DNA from: Spirosoma aerolatum
Lineage (GTDB): Bacteria; Bacteroidota; Bacteroidia; Cytophagales; Spirosomataceae
Direction: 5' to 3'
NCBI RefSeq assembly: GCF_002056795.1
Contig: NZ_CP020104.1
Coordinates: 186,001-250,000, forward strand
Length of the DNA stretch: 64,000 nucleotides
Shown: positions 55,181 to 64,000 of the stretch, piece by piece
How positions within the stretch are numbered: the stretch's first letter is position 1
Layout: each line of letters opens with the position of its first letter
Notes under the pieces: generated by a model
What the model was told of the DNA's origin: nothing
The model's database searches: none
The model's input: the letters and a program-made list of their open reading frames with translations, nothing else
Program-made: the position numbers and the translations under genes

Positions 55181-57598
55181 ATGTTTCGTTTAATCTCAAT
55201 TCTATTTGTATACCTATACAGCCTCTCTGTAACTGCCGAGCCAGCTTACCGACGTATATCAGGCTACGTTTTTGATCAGCAAACGGGAACTCCACTGGCG
55301 GGTGTAAATGTATATGTAGCTGATAATAAGGCAGGTACTGTAACTAATTCTGAAGGCCACTTCGCTATGTCGGTTGCAGCCGAGTCGATTGTATCCCTTA
55401 CTTTCTCGTCGGTTGGCTTTGTGCCGAAAATCCAGACCATCCTACCTAAACAACAGGCAGAGATTACTGTATTTTTGACCTATGGGCAGCAGTTAGCTGA
55501 GCAGGTTGTTAAAGCTACTTCTGGTTCATCGATCAGCAATAATCCACAGATGAGCGCCATCAGTCTTTCGATGGAGCAACTTGGAAAAGTACCAGCATTG
55601 CTTGGCGAGAAAGACGTCATGAAATTACTGCAATTAATGCCTGGTGTACAAAAAGGCTCTGAAGGGAATGCCGGACTTTATGTTCGTGGTGGGGCTCCTG
55701 ACCAAAACCTGATTTTGCTAGACAATGCACCTATTTATAATCCAAACCACTTGCTCGGCTTCTTTTCGGCCTTTAATGGCGATGCTTTAAAATGTGTTGA
55801 TATGACCAAAGGTGGGTTTCCGGCACGATTTGGTGGACGGTTGTCATCGGTAATTGAATTAACCACAAAAGACGGGCAGACGGATCGCTTTCGTGGGGAG
55901 GCTTCTGCAGGGTTAGTAGCCTCAAGATTGACCCTAAGTGCGCCAATCGGTAAGTATGCATCATTTATGGTGGCTGGACGACGTACGTACTTAGATCTGC
56001 TTACGGGCCTTTTAGGCCAAAATACGGCGGATCAACCTGTGCTTAAAACGGCTTTCTTTGATCTCAATGCCAAGTTGACCATCCATGCTGGACCGGCCGA
56101 TAAGGTATATATTAGTGGCTACACCAGTCAGGATAAGTTTACAAATGGCTCGGCCTTACAATCGAACCTACGCTGGACGAATGGAGCCGGAAGTATCCGC
56201 TGGAATCATCAGGGCCGCAAAGGAACGGTATCCGATCTGTCGCTGATCTACAGTCGCTACCAGATGGGTGTGCAGGACCAGAAAGCGCTGGAGCAAAGTA
56301 GCCAGAACACCTTTTATACGCTTAATTATCAGTCGTCCATTCAGGATGTCGGCCTTAAGTATGACCGTACGCATTATCTGAATGCGACTCACCAGATTCG
56401 TTTTGGAGGACAGCTTACCCACCATACATTCAATCCACAAGCTTATGTGAGCCTGAATGTAAACGAGCTGCCTAATCAGACTTCTGACCAGATGGTTACC
56501 GCAGCGGAAGCCGGAGCCTATATTGAACATAGCTGGAGTCCGGCCAATAAGTGGCGCTTTACCAGCGGCCTTCGACTTAGCGCTTATTCCGTTTTGGGCG
56601 GTTCAAGTACGACCGCAGAAACCAAAACGCGTCCCGACTCGTCAGCAACTGCGGTGTACATACGCCCTGAGCCTCGGTTGTCGATTGCCTACCGGGTTAC
56701 GCCTTCGTTCTCGATCAAAGGATCGTATGCCCTGATGAATCAGTACCTGCATCTGCTATCCAGTACGGGTGTAGGTCTTTCTACCGATCTATGGGTACCA
56801 ACGGTTAAGTCGATCAAGCCGCAGCAGTCGCAGCAGGTCGCGTTGGGTATGGCGAAAGATTTTTCGCAGTCGGGTCTGTCGTTGACGATTGAGGGCTACT
56901 ACAAGAAAATGAGCAACCTGCTCAGCTATCGGGAGGGGGCCAGCTTTCTGTCGGCTGATGCACAGGGTAATGTCAATTCTGCGAAGTGGGTCGATAATGT
57001 AACCAGTGGTCAGGGGCGATCCTATGGAGCCGAAATTCTGCTTCAGAAGCAGGCAGGCCGGCTATCAGGCTGGATTGGCTATACACTTTCATGGACTGAC
57101 TGGCAATTTGCTGAACTGAACGGAGGTAAGACATTTCATCCGCGTTATGACCGACGGCACGATGCCTCTATAGTAGGAATGTATGAACTAACGCCTGCTA
57201 TCACTCTGTCGGCTAGCTGGGTATATGGTACCGGCAATTCGCTGACATTGCCCTTGTCCCGTTTTTCAGGATACTATGATCAGAAAGCGGTTGGGAGTCC
57301 GATTACTTCAAATGCCCTGTACGGATCTGGTTCGAATGTAAAGGAATATGGGGAACGGAATAGTTTTCAGTCCGAAGCTTACCATCGTCTTGATCTAAGT
57401 GCGCGTTTCACAAAAAAACGTGCTCGTACCGAGCGGGTGTGGGAGATAAGTGTCTATAATGCCTATAATCGGCACAATCCGTTTTTGTATTCGCTGGAAG
57501 GCAAAGCTCAGGAAAAAGGCCTCCCCTCAAAAACTGTTTTATATAAATATTCGCTCTTTCCGGCAATCCCCTCGTTAAGCTACACGATCCGGTTTTGA
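55181..57598 (+). CDS. TonB-dependent receptor paired with DUF4249 protein
   Basis: The 805-residue protein has a signal peptide (1-19, before PAYRRISG), a CarboxypepD_reg-like domain (about 22-105), a plug (ALLGEKDVMKLLQLMPGVQ, LYVRGGAPDQNLILLDNAPI) and a barrel ending LSYTIRF with the aromatic last residue of outer-membrane barrels. The plug and the adjacent DUF4249 lipoprotein gene (36 bases downstream) mark a TonB-receptor/DUF4249 pair common in Bacteroidota. The ligand is unknown; neither a sigma factor nor an anti-sigma gene is next to it. Confidence 0.95.
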   Translation: MFRLISILFVYLYSLSVTAEPAYRRISGYVFDQQTGTPLAGVNVYVADNKAGTVTNSEGHFAMSVAAESIVSLTFSSVGFVPKIQTILPKQQAEITVFLTYGQQLAEQVVKATSGSSISNNPQMSAISLSMEQLGKVPALLGEKDVMKLLQLMPGVQKGSEGNAGLYVRGGAPDQNLILLDNAPIYNPNHLLGFFSAFNGDALKCVDMTKGGFPARFGGRLSSVIELTTKDGQTDRFRGEASAGLVASRLTLSAPIGKYASFMVAGRRTYLDLLTGLLGQNTADQPVLKTAFFDLNAKLTIHAGPADKVYISGYTSQDKFTNGSALQSNLRWTNGAGSIRWNHQGRKGTVSDLSLIYSRYQMGVQDQKALEQSSQNTFYTLNYQSSIQDVGLKYDRTHYLNATHQIRFGGQLTHHTFNPQAYVSLNVNELPNQTSDQMVTAAEAGAYIEHSWSPANKWRFTSGLRLSAYSVLGGSSTTAETKTRPDSSATAVYIRPEPRLSIAYRVTPSFSIKGSYALMNQYLHLLSSTGVGLSTDLWVPTVKSIKPQQSQQVALGMAKDFSQSGLSLTIEGYYKKMSNLLSYREGASFLSADAQGNVNSAKWVDNVTSGQGRSYGAEILLQKQAGRLSGWIGYTLSWTDWQFAELNGGKTFHPRYDRRHDASIVGMYELTPAITLSASWVYGTGNSLTLPLSRFSGYYDQKAVGSPITSNALYGSGSNVKEYGERNSFQSEAYHRLDLSARFTKKRARTERVWEISVYNAYNRHNPFLYSLEGKAQEKGLPSKTVLYKYSLFPAIPSLSYTIRF

Positions 57599-57634
57599 TA
57601 AACACGTCAGCAACCAGTTAACCTCATTGTACTC

Positions 57635-58519
57635 ATGATTTCTTTTATCAGGAAATGGCTATGGCTGTTTCTGTCAATTGCCTTATTTTCCTGTAATTCG
57701 ATGCGTGAAGAGGTTGTGCCCCAAGAGCTATCCTCGCAGTCGACCAAATTGGTTGTTGACTGTTTTATTTCTCCGCAGGATTCTTTGCTAACGGCAAAAG
57801 TGAGTCGCTCACGCCCAATTCTGGACGATCAGTCGGCAAAAACAGTCGATATCTCTAATGCGACCGTTCTCCTGTCGGACGGAAGCAACTCCGTAAAACT
57901 GGTTTATAATGCACAACAGGGGATTTATAGTATAAAAGCCCAAAAACTGGTTATCCGGGAGGGGGGAACATATACATTAACGGTTTCGACACCCGATGGC
58001 AAACAGGTACTGGCCACAACAACGGTTCCCAAAGCGGTAGCTCTTAAATCGATACAGATTGACTCATCGCTTCAGGCTGGCGCTGTACAGAAAGATTTCC
58101 GGCTAATTGGGAACTGGCAGGCTGGGGCCGACACCTATTTCCGGGTGAAAGGTTCATTCCGGGGCATTCGCTATGGGGCTCCTGTCAATGCATCGTACGA
58201 GAGTCCTCAAATAATCCCCTTTCTGATGGCGACCAATTCCTTAGGTTTGGTCGAATGCCCGGCTAAAGCAGCAAGCTTACTGGCTTCTGCATCATTGGGA
58301 GATGGATCATTTAAAAAGCTGTATCGTTCTACCCAGATTACTATGAATTTACTCCATGTCGATGCGGCTTATTATGCCTATCATGTAAGGCTGGATCAGC
58401 AGTTACAGGCGAATAGTAATCCATTTGCTGAACCAGTTACGATTCCAACCAATATTCAGGGAGGACTTGGGTGTTTCGGTAGCTACAGCCAGACGGCGTT
58501 ATCTATCATGATTAAATAG
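57635..58519 (+). CDS. DUF4249 lipoprotein
   Basis: The 294-residue protein has a lipoprotein signal with Cys20 in ALFSCNSM and the DUF4249 pattern: early LVVDCFISPQDSLLTAKVSR, then NATVLLSDGSNSVKLVY and GGTYTLTVSTPDGKQVLATTTVP, both Ig-like strands, with a C-terminal part containing FGSYSQTALSIMI. It is coupled to the receptor upstream and probably acts as its surface partner, as SusD does for SusC (inference). It ends next to a long inverted repeat. Confidence 0.9.
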   Translation: MISFIRKWLWLFLSIALFSCNSMREEVVPQELSSQSTKLVVDCFISPQDSLLTAKVSRSRPILDDQSAKTVDISNATVLLSDGSNSVKLVYNAQQGIYSIKAQKLVIREGGTYTLTVSTPDGKQVLATTTVPKAVALKSIQIDSSLQAGAVQKDFRLIGNWQAGADTYFRVKGSFRGIRYGAPVNASYESPQIIPFLMATNSLGLVECPAKAASLLASASLGDGSFKKLYRSTQITMNLLHVDAAYYAYHVRLDQQLQANSNPFAEPVTIPTNIQGGLGCFGSYSQTALSIMIK

Positions 58520-58533
58520 AAAGCTAGAAAACA

Positions 58534-58597
58534 GAACGCTGATTTTTATGATACTTATGATCTGTATTAATCATAAGTATCATAAAAATCAGCGTTC
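58534..58597. repeat. 27-bp perfect inverted repeat between convergent genes
   Basis: Arms 58534-58560 and 58571-58597 are exact reverse complements with a 10-base loop. It fills the junction between the DUF4249 gene and the heme protein gene. No long T-tract flanks it, so a dispersed repeat that can also stop transcripts is the best reading. Confidence 0.85.
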
Positions 58598-58609
58598 CAT
58601 GTATTCAGG

Positions 58610-61600
58610 TTAATTCGTCTTTAGCGTTGCCAGAAAGCTCACGACATCCCGGATTTCCCGCTTGGTGAGCAGGTATTTCATATCGGGCATGCTCGATGGT
58701 GCATAGGTAGTTTTAGCGATCCTGTCTTTCTTGATTGTCAGATCAGGTTCATCCCCACTCTTCAGTACCAGTTCCGAATCGGTTTCTTTCTGTACAATGC
58801 CACTGAGCGTTTTGCCGTCCTTCAGTTCAATGGTAGCCGTGCCGAAGCCTGGAGCCAGCCGCGCACTTGGATTGACAACCGCTTCGAGTAACTGCTCCCG
58901 CGTCAGGCGACTAGCTACCCCATTGAGCCGGGGGCCGGCATTCCCACCCAGATCATCGTACGAATGGCAGCGGATACACTGAGCCGTTTGATGTCGGAAG
59001 AATATCCGCCGTCCTTTATCGGGTTCACCACCGTATAAACTACCTTGGTACGAGGCTAAAATAGCATCAGGCGATAGCTTTGCCATAATTGCTTTATGCT
59101 GTGCAATGAGTTGGGGCGATTTGGTTTCGGCAATGGCTTCTTCCAGTTCCAGACTCAGATCGACCGGAAGCTTGCCAGATGATAAGTCCGCTAACAGTTG
59201 ATCGAAAATTGGTTTTGTATTGGCAACGGGTAATTTGCCCAGCGTTACCAGCGCAGCCTGTTTCTCTTCGGTCGAGTGCGTTTGCAGAACATCCTTCAAT
59301 TGGGCTACCATTTGCTCTTTAGGCATGCTCGTTTTACCAATGAGATCCAGGGCCGCAACGCGTACCCGTTTGTCCTTATCGGCCAGAGCCGTTTCGATAG
59401 CGGTGCCGATTTGTTTATCGTTCAGAGCTGCCAGTGCCCGAAGAGCCTCCTCGCGAATCTCAGCATCACCGTCGTTTTTCAAACGATCCAATAGCACCGG
59501 ACTTGCCGTGTTTAACGATAATTTGCTGATAGCCCGAATAGCGCTTTTACGAATAGGAGCGGCTGAATTCGTGGCCATTGCGGTGTATAAACTCGCTGAT
59601 TGGGTCTTCAAAACAGACAGATCACGGGTTATTGGGCCTCTATAGCGACCATCGACTCGGTCGAGCAGCGATGGTTTTGCCCAGGTGCTCAAAGCATCCA
59701 TAGCTTCGGCACGTAAGGCAACAGGGTTTCCTTCGCCATTGGCATAACCAATCAGGTTCTGCATGGCATCGGCCGTTCCGACTCGCAGATTAGCGTTAAT
59801 AGCCCGGCGAATAAGTGGTTCGTTGGAGAACTTCGTTTTGGTCAGTACGTTACCCAATGCCGGTAGTGCCTGCGGAATCGATAGATCGTCATTGATACCA
59901 CGCGCGGCTTCAGTTACGACAAATTCATCGCTGTCGTTCAGGAAGTTGGCGATGCCCGGATTCTGCATTCGGCGTAGGGCTACGACGGCCGCAATACGAA
60001 CCGCTTTCGACGGATGACTCGACAAAGCAATGATTGGTTCGGCCTTACCGATACGGGCCAGCGCCAGACTACCCGCATGGCGGATGTAGGTGTCTTCGTC
60101 TTTGTTGGCTTCGAGCAGTGAAATCAACGGTTGGATGGCTGGTGCATAAGCAATTCGTCCTAGAGCTTCGGCGGCAAAGAAACGTGTACGTGCATTCTCA
60201 TCGTTCAGCATTGGAACCAGTGCCGAACCTGCGGCTGCGTAGCGAATGTCACCCAGCCAGCGAGCAGCCTGCGCCCGAATTTCGGCATCCTCATCTTTCA
60301 GGTACGGCATCAGTCGTTGGGCATATTTGGCATCTTTACGCGCCAGTTGGCTTATGCCCCAAATGCTATGTACCCGCGCCAGTTGATGGTCTTTTTGCTG
60401 AAGCATTTGCCCGAAGGCTGTAGCCCCGGCTTCGCCCCGCTTTACAAGTTCAAACTGAGCTTTCTGCCGAACACGCATATCGGCATTTTTGAGGTAGCCA
60501 CTCAATTCATTTACCGGGGTTTTGCTGAAATTCTGCGCCAGTAATCGTTTGGTCAACGCTCGCTCAGCCCAGTTGGCACCATCTTTATCGTCGAGTTTCC
60601 AGATACGCCCGTAATCTTTGGTATCCCAGCCGTTGATCCAGTCGGCAACGTACATGGCACCATCCGGGCCAAAATCGAGCCCGGTAGCCAGTACATTCCC
60701 CAGAATTTTCTTCGACTTATCCAGTTCGAACGAAGCCCCTTTGGGTTTGAGCGTAAACGAGTGAACACCCGATGCCGCTGGGTTGCCCACAAATTCAGCA
60801 ATGAAAAACGTGTTTTTATACTTTGGGCTCAACGCCGTGCCGGGATTATAAAGCATACCCGCCGGACCGCTCACAAAGTTGGCCAGTGGAGGAAGGATGT
60901 AAGCCGCCTGCCCGTTGAAACGGGGTTTAAACATCTGCTCGTCCATCCATACCTTGTAGGTATTGTTCAACGGATCGCGGTATTTGCCGTATTGCCAGTT
61001 GCTGCGCCAGCCCGTATCTGAGCCGTTGACGATGTAGACTAACCGTTCCTTTTCACCGGGATGGTCGCCATCGTTGTCTTCACTAATTAGGTTGCCGTAT
61101 TCGTCGAATACAAACTCATGGGTGTTCCGAACGCCATAAGCAAAGACTTCAAAATCGCTGCCATCCGGGTTCGATCGTACAACGACACCACTGTTAGGAT
61201 GCGACCATTTTTTACCATCGGGACCAACCCCATTGAACCCAATATCGCCAATCTGCCAGTAGATACGCCCATCGGGACCCATTTCTACGCCCGACAGGCC
61301 GTGGCCGCTGAATCCGATATGAACGCCATAGCCGTGTGAGATCGATTTTTTCTCATCGGCAATTCCATCGCCGTTCTTATCACGAAGCCGCCAGAGGTCG
61401 GGGGCTACGGTTACGTACAGATCGTTGCCATCCGACAAAACGCCACCCATCACATCCGTTGTTTCGTCGTGGAAATCGTTCACAACCATTTTCGACAGGT
61501 CGGCCACGCCGTCGCCGTTGGTATCTTCGAGCCGGAACACCTGCTCACGTTCTACGGTCATATCGCGCCAGTCGTGCGAACCATCGCCGTTTACGTCCTT

Positions 61601-62032
61601 AAGCCATTCGTTTTTCTTACTATTGGCTGGGGATAGAACCTGATGCAGAAATGCTCGTTTGTCCTCAACTGTCTGGAGCCGGTTCGATTCAATTTCCCAA
61701 TCCTGATGCCCCCGGATATCGAATTCCGAATTTTTCTGCCGATTAGTTCGGGTGTAATACAGCCGCCCAAAATCGTCGATGTCGATACCAATGGGATCGG
61801 ATACCAGTGAGTCGACGCCCCAAAGCTTTAGTGTAAGCCCGTCGGCCAGTTGCGGCTTAACCAGGGCTTCAACGGCGTGGGCCATTTCAGCCGCTTTGGC
61901 CGGAGCCAGCTTTTTAATGCGTTGGGTAATCGGATCGTCCATGAATCCGGTAAGACCTAGCCAGGTCGTTAGCCCAACGGCGGCCACTGGAAGCAGCGAT
62001 TGCCGGAGCGAAAAACGGGTTATATTTTTCAT
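58610..62032 (-). CDS. PVC-type heme-binding protein with beta-propeller and HEAT repeats
   Basis: About 1,140 residues from ATG 62032, which gives a proper signal (MKNITRFSLRQSLLPVAAVG); an ATG at 62089 adds 19 unlikely residues. Order of domains: an N-terminal beta-propeller of the membrane-bound dehydrogenase type (about 45-430, with GPDGRIYWQIGDIGFNGVG), many HEAT repeats (about 510-960), and a C-terminal cytochrome c domain with CIRCH (CxxCH) and GPRLNGVASR. Such proteins are periplasmic redox enzymes of unknown substrate, frequent in Planctomycetes and Bacteroidota. No partner gene is adjacent. Confidence 0.92.
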   Translation of the reverse strand: MKNITRFSLRQSLLPVAAVGLTTWLGLTGFMDDPITQRIKKLAPAKAAEMAHAVEALVKPQLADGLTLKLWGVDSLVSDPIGIDIDDFGRLYYTRTNRQKNSEFDIRGHQDWEIESNRLQTVEDKRAFLHQVLSPANSKKNEWLKDVNGDGSHDWRDMTVEREQVFRLEDTNGDGVADLSKMVVNDFHDETTDVMGGVLSDGNDLYVTVAPDLWRLRDKNGDGIADEKKSISHGYGVHIGFSGHGLSGVEMGPDGRIYWQIGDIGFNGVGPDGKKWSHPNSGVVVRSNPDGSDFEVFAYGVRNTHEFVFDEYGNLISEDNDGDHPGEKERLVYIVNGSDTGWRSNWQYGKYRDPLNNTYKVWMDEQMFKPRFNGQAAYILPPLANFVSGPAGMLYNPGTALSPKYKNTFFIAEFVGNPAASGVHSFTLKPKGASFELDKSKKILGNVLATGLDFGPDGAMYVADWINGWDTKDYGRIWKLDDKDGANWAERALTKRLLAQNFSKTPVNELSGYLKNADMRVRQKAQFELVKRGEAGATAFGQMLQQKDHQLARVHSIWGISQLARKDAKYAQRLMPYLKDEDAEIRAQAARWLGDIRYAAAGSALVPMLNDENARTRFFAAEALGRIAYAPAIQPLISLLEANKDEDTYIRHAGSLALARIGKAEPIIALSSHPSKAVRIAAVVALRRMQNPGIANFLNDSDEFVVTEAARGINDDLSIPQALPALGNVLTKTKFSNEPLIRRAINANLRVGTADAMQNLIGYANGEGNPVALRAEAMDALSTWAKPSLLDRVDGRYRGPITRDLSVLKTQSASLYTAMATNSAAPIRKSAIRAISKLSLNTASPVLLDRLKNDGDAEIREEALRALAALNDKQIGTAIETALADKDKRVRVAALDLIGKTSMPKEQMVAQLKDVLQTHSTEEKQAALVTLGKLPVANTKPIFDQLLADLSSGKLPVDLSLELEEAIAETKSPQLIAQHKAIMAKLSPDAILASYQGSLYGGEPDKGRRIFFRHQTAQCIRCHSYDDLGGNAGPRLNGVASRLTREQLLEAVVNPSARLAPGFGTATIELKDGKTLSGIVQKETDSELVLKSGDEPDLTIKKDRIAKTTYAPSSMPDMKYLLTKREIRDVVSFLATLKTN

Positions 62033-62281
62033 GCAAAGGATCGGTGCGTCAGGCAGATTAAATGAGCCAGAGTCAGGTTGTTTACGCATTCCTGACGACC
62101 AATTGAAAAAGTGAATTTGGGTTTGTTTTTAACTTTCCGTAAGGGCAAAACTTTTGGAAAGCTGTTATCGATATCTAAACTTACGTCACGGTTTATTTAT
62201 CAACCCTATGATGTATGTACCCCAATTGAGGAGGTAAGTCGAAGGCTACAGGGTTTTTCAAGTTTAATTCTGCCTGGTTAC

Positions 62282-62569
62282 TTATCGTTTACTGATTCGA
62301 TTGTGCGTTATAGAGCGCTGTTGATCAGACTTGAAGCGTTCACCAACGCCTGCCGACAAAGCCGCGTGTTTGGTGGACCGCCCCTGCACGCGAGCCCGCC
62401 ACCGACGCCAGGAAGCGGGTGTCAAATGTTCGCGCAATAATTTGATGACTGCTGACTCTGGTAAACCAAACTGGGCCTCTATTGCGTCAAAAGGAGTGCG
62501 ATCTTCCCAGGCCATTTCAATCAATCGATCCAGGTCGTTTTCACTCAGTTCATGCGATTGCGGTTTCAT
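62282..62569 (-). CDS. TIGR03643 family protein
   Basis: This 95-residue protein has the family pattern: DLDRLIEMAWEDRTPFDAIE, then AQFGLPESAVIKLLREHL and SWRRWRARVQGRSTKHA. The first half resembles a helix-turn-helix, suggesting nucleic-acid binding (inference). The family has no known function. It is cytosolic, and its C-terminus is rich in Arg and Ser. Confidence 0.88.
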   Translation of the reverse strand: MKPQSHELSENDLDRLIEMAWEDRTPFDAIEAQFGLPESAVIKLLREHLTPASWRRWRARVQGRSTKHAALSAGVGERFKSDQQRSITHNRISKR

Positions 62570-62624
62570 GTGCGTGTAATTCAGTTAACAAACGATAGAG
62601 TACTCTACCGGCAGGTCAATTGTA

Positions 62625-62649
62625 TATCTGGCAACGCAGTTGCCAGATA
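62625..62649. repeat. Short perfect hairpin
   Basis: An 11-bp perfect stem (62625-62635 with 62639-62649) with a three-base loop lies between the barrel gene and the TIGR03643 gene, both minus. There is no T-tract, so its role is unclear. Confidence 0.5.
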
Positions 62650-62665
62650 AGAAGTCTCAAATTGC

Positions 62666-63430
62666 CTAAAGCGTTAGTAATAAGCCCACCGACGCATAGT
62701 TGATCCAGGTAAAATTATACACTTCATCAACGTCTGCTCCGCCTTCGACCACGCGATAACCTGCCTTTATGCCAACTGTTCGATTAATGGCATAAGCGCT
62801 ACCCAAAAAAATATCTTCTGCCCGGCCAAAGCGCGAGCCTAGTGCATCGCCTTCCAACCACAGGCGCCAATGCTCATCTGGCTTGTATACAACGTTGACA
62901 TTAATAAGGGGTACAAATCCCAGATTAGGAAAATTTGTACGGACCGACTCGTTGGCAAACTGGACGTTCGCATCACGAATTTTGGCGGTTAGGCCCACGC
63001 CTGCCTGCCATTTCTCGCGATTGATAAATTCATAGCGATACGTCAGGCGGTAGGAGTTGAACGTATAATCAACATGTAGCGGTCGGTTGGCGGAAAAAAG
63101 CTGGTTGTTGAAATTTACATCCTGGCTTAATTCCCCGTTATAGTGCACGGTCAGGGGAGCGTATAACAGCGACAAGGTATGCCGATTCGCTATTGTATAA
63201 CTCAGTCGGGCCCTATAGAATACCGTTGGTTTTGCTGTTAGGTTGTCAGGCAGATTGACGTAAGTTCCACCCTGATTAGGAATTCTGATTTCATTGTAAG
63301 GAGTTCCCAAAACCAATCCTGATTCCAGATCGATCCGTAGTTGGGCCTGAGTTGAGTGTCCTGCAAGAAATAGTAGACTGGTGCAGAGCCCAATTAAAAT
63401 GACCTCAGGAAAATGTATTTTTCTTTGCAT
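62666..63430 (-). CDS. Hypothetical outer-membrane barrel protein
   Basis: The 254-residue protein has a signal peptide (about 1-30, ending STQAQ) and at least eight amphipathic strands (LRIDLESGLVLG, FYRARLSYTI, HTLSLLYAPLTVHY, YRLTYRYEFI, WQAGVGLTAKIRD, HWRLWLEGDALG, TVGIKAGYRVVEGG, NYASVGLLLTL), typical of a small outer-membrane barrel. I know no specific family function. It is transcribed toward TIGR03643, probably separately. Confidence 0.8.
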   Translation of the reverse strand: MQRKIHFPEVILIGLCTSLLFLAGHSTQAQLRIDLESGLVLGTPYNEIRIPNQGGTYVNLPDNLTAKPTVFYRARLSYTIANRHTLSLLYAPLTVHYNGELSQDVNFNNQLFSANRPLHVDYTFNSYRLTYRYEFINREKWQAGVGLTAKIRDANVQFANESVRTNFPNLGFVPLINVNVVYKPDEHWRLWLEGDALGSRFGRAEDIFLGSAYAINRTVGIKAGYRVVEGGADVDEVYNFTWINYASVGLLLTL

Positions 63431-63594
63431 TATTCCTAAACGATCTTGCCAACAAATGGTTTTCCTCTAAACGCTTAGTAGATTGTGCCCGGCCTATCCG
63501 AAAAAAAGCTGGCTTACTGTAAATAAACGTCAGCGACTGGGCGATTTCTCCAGCATCACCATTCAGACCGATTCAGTTAACGTAATTAAGAACA

Positions 63595-64000
63595 ATGGCA
63601 TCTGGCATTTTTGCAGTTTTAGATGATATAGCCGCTTTAATGGACGACATGGCTTTAGCTACAAAAGTAGCAACGCGAAAGACGGCGGGCATACTGGGAG
63701 ACGATCTGGCTGTCAATGCGGAAAAGGCTACAGGATTCGTGGCAGACAGAGAGTTACCTATACTCTGGGCCATTACTAAAGGTTCTCTACTCAATAAGCT
63801 CATTATTGTTCCGATTGCGCTACTCCTGAACGCCTTCTTTCCGGTTGCCATTCCTATCGTTCTATTGCTGGGCGGCTGTTATCTGGCCTACGAGGGAGCC
63901 GAGAAAATACTAGAATCCATTAGTAAATCGAAAAAGAGTGTCCATCCTGCAACAACGGAAGGCGCTCAGCAACAGTCGGCCGCCGATAATGAAAAAACCA
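63595..64000 (+). CDS. DUF808 family inner-membrane protein, 5' part
   Basis: The first 135 residues are in the window; the gene continues past the right edge. The start MASGIFAVLDDIAALMDDMA, then KTAGILGDDLAVNAEKATGF and KGSLLNKLIIVPIALLLNAF with GGCYLAYEGAEKILE, is the conserved N-terminal part of the DUF808 (YedI-like) family of membrane proteins of unknown function. ATG 63595 is clear because the sequence aligns from the first residue. Confidence 0.92.
   Translation, partial: MASGIFAVLDDIAALMDDMALATKVATRKTAGILGDDLAVNAEKATGFVADRELPILWAITKGSLLNKLIIVPIALLLNAFFPVAIPIVLLLGGCYLAYEGAEKILESISKSKKSVHPATTEGAQQQSAADNEKT

Noticed and set aside
63573..63851. 92-residue minus-strand frame at the right edge
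   Set aside because: Antisense to the DUF808 start, which is conserved from its first residue.

Overview
The window looks like chromosome of a Bacteroidota member of the Cytophagales, most like Spirosoma and relatives. This is an inference from gene content: SusC/SusD pair, TonB receptor with DUF4249 partner, BatD, TIGR03643 protein, paired ASPIC/UnbV VCBS lipoproteins, vanadium-haloperoxidase-like PAP2 lipoprotein, and TAnnTTTG-type -7 boxes. No rRNA, tRNA, CRISPR array or intact mobile element was seen. About 43 protein genes are supported, two of them cut by the window edges.

Layout. (1) 1-2.9 kb, minus: a small type III polyketide cluster (FAD oxidoreductase, methyltransferase, chalcone-synthase-like enzyme). 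(2) 3.2-13.5 kb: alpha-2-macroglobulin lipoprotein and penicillin-binding protein 1C, a known functional pair, here separated by a DUF4440-type protein, a YHYH lipoprotein and an unknown secreted protein. (3) 13.7-20.6 kb: housekeeping genes (beta-CASP RNA-processing hydrolase, BatD, chorismate synthase, ApbE, exported Gfo/Idh/MocA oxidoreductase). (4) 20.8-28.4 kb: TonB receptor, an APC permease broken by a one-base frameshift, and a large FAD/Fe-S oxidase. (5) 28.9-45.1 kb: a glycan-uptake locus with SusC, SusD, two ASPIC/UnbV VCBS lipoproteins, a haloperoxidase/PAP2 lipoprotein, a small barrel protein and a GH65 enzyme resembling kojibiose hydrolase. (6) 45.2-48.6 kb: TetR regulator, DoxX membrane protein behind a perfect 42-bp palindrome, then a graveyard of IS982 and IS3 remnants with an orphan gene scrap. 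(7) 48.6-52.3 kb: a tight kaiC-kaiB-kaiB-histidine kinase operon without kaiA, the most interesting system here. (8) 52.6-64 kb: hypothetical protein, PorT-like barrel, VanZ, TonB receptor/DUF4249 pair, PVC-type heme protein with HEAT repeats, TIGR03643, another barrel, and the start of a DUF808 membrane protein.

A recurring theme is palindromic repeats. Long perfect inverted repeats occupy three of the convergent gene junctions and several tandem ones. Two related or analogous elements sit in frame inside coding sequences: a nested palindrome in pbpC, and in the FAD/Fe-S oxidase gene a copy of the repeat that also lies between the two VCBS genes. Another repeat supplies the stop codon of the FAD oxidoreductase gene. 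Several start codons were moved from the longest open frame because that frame ran into a terminator or repeat, or because a later ATG gives a normal signal peptide.
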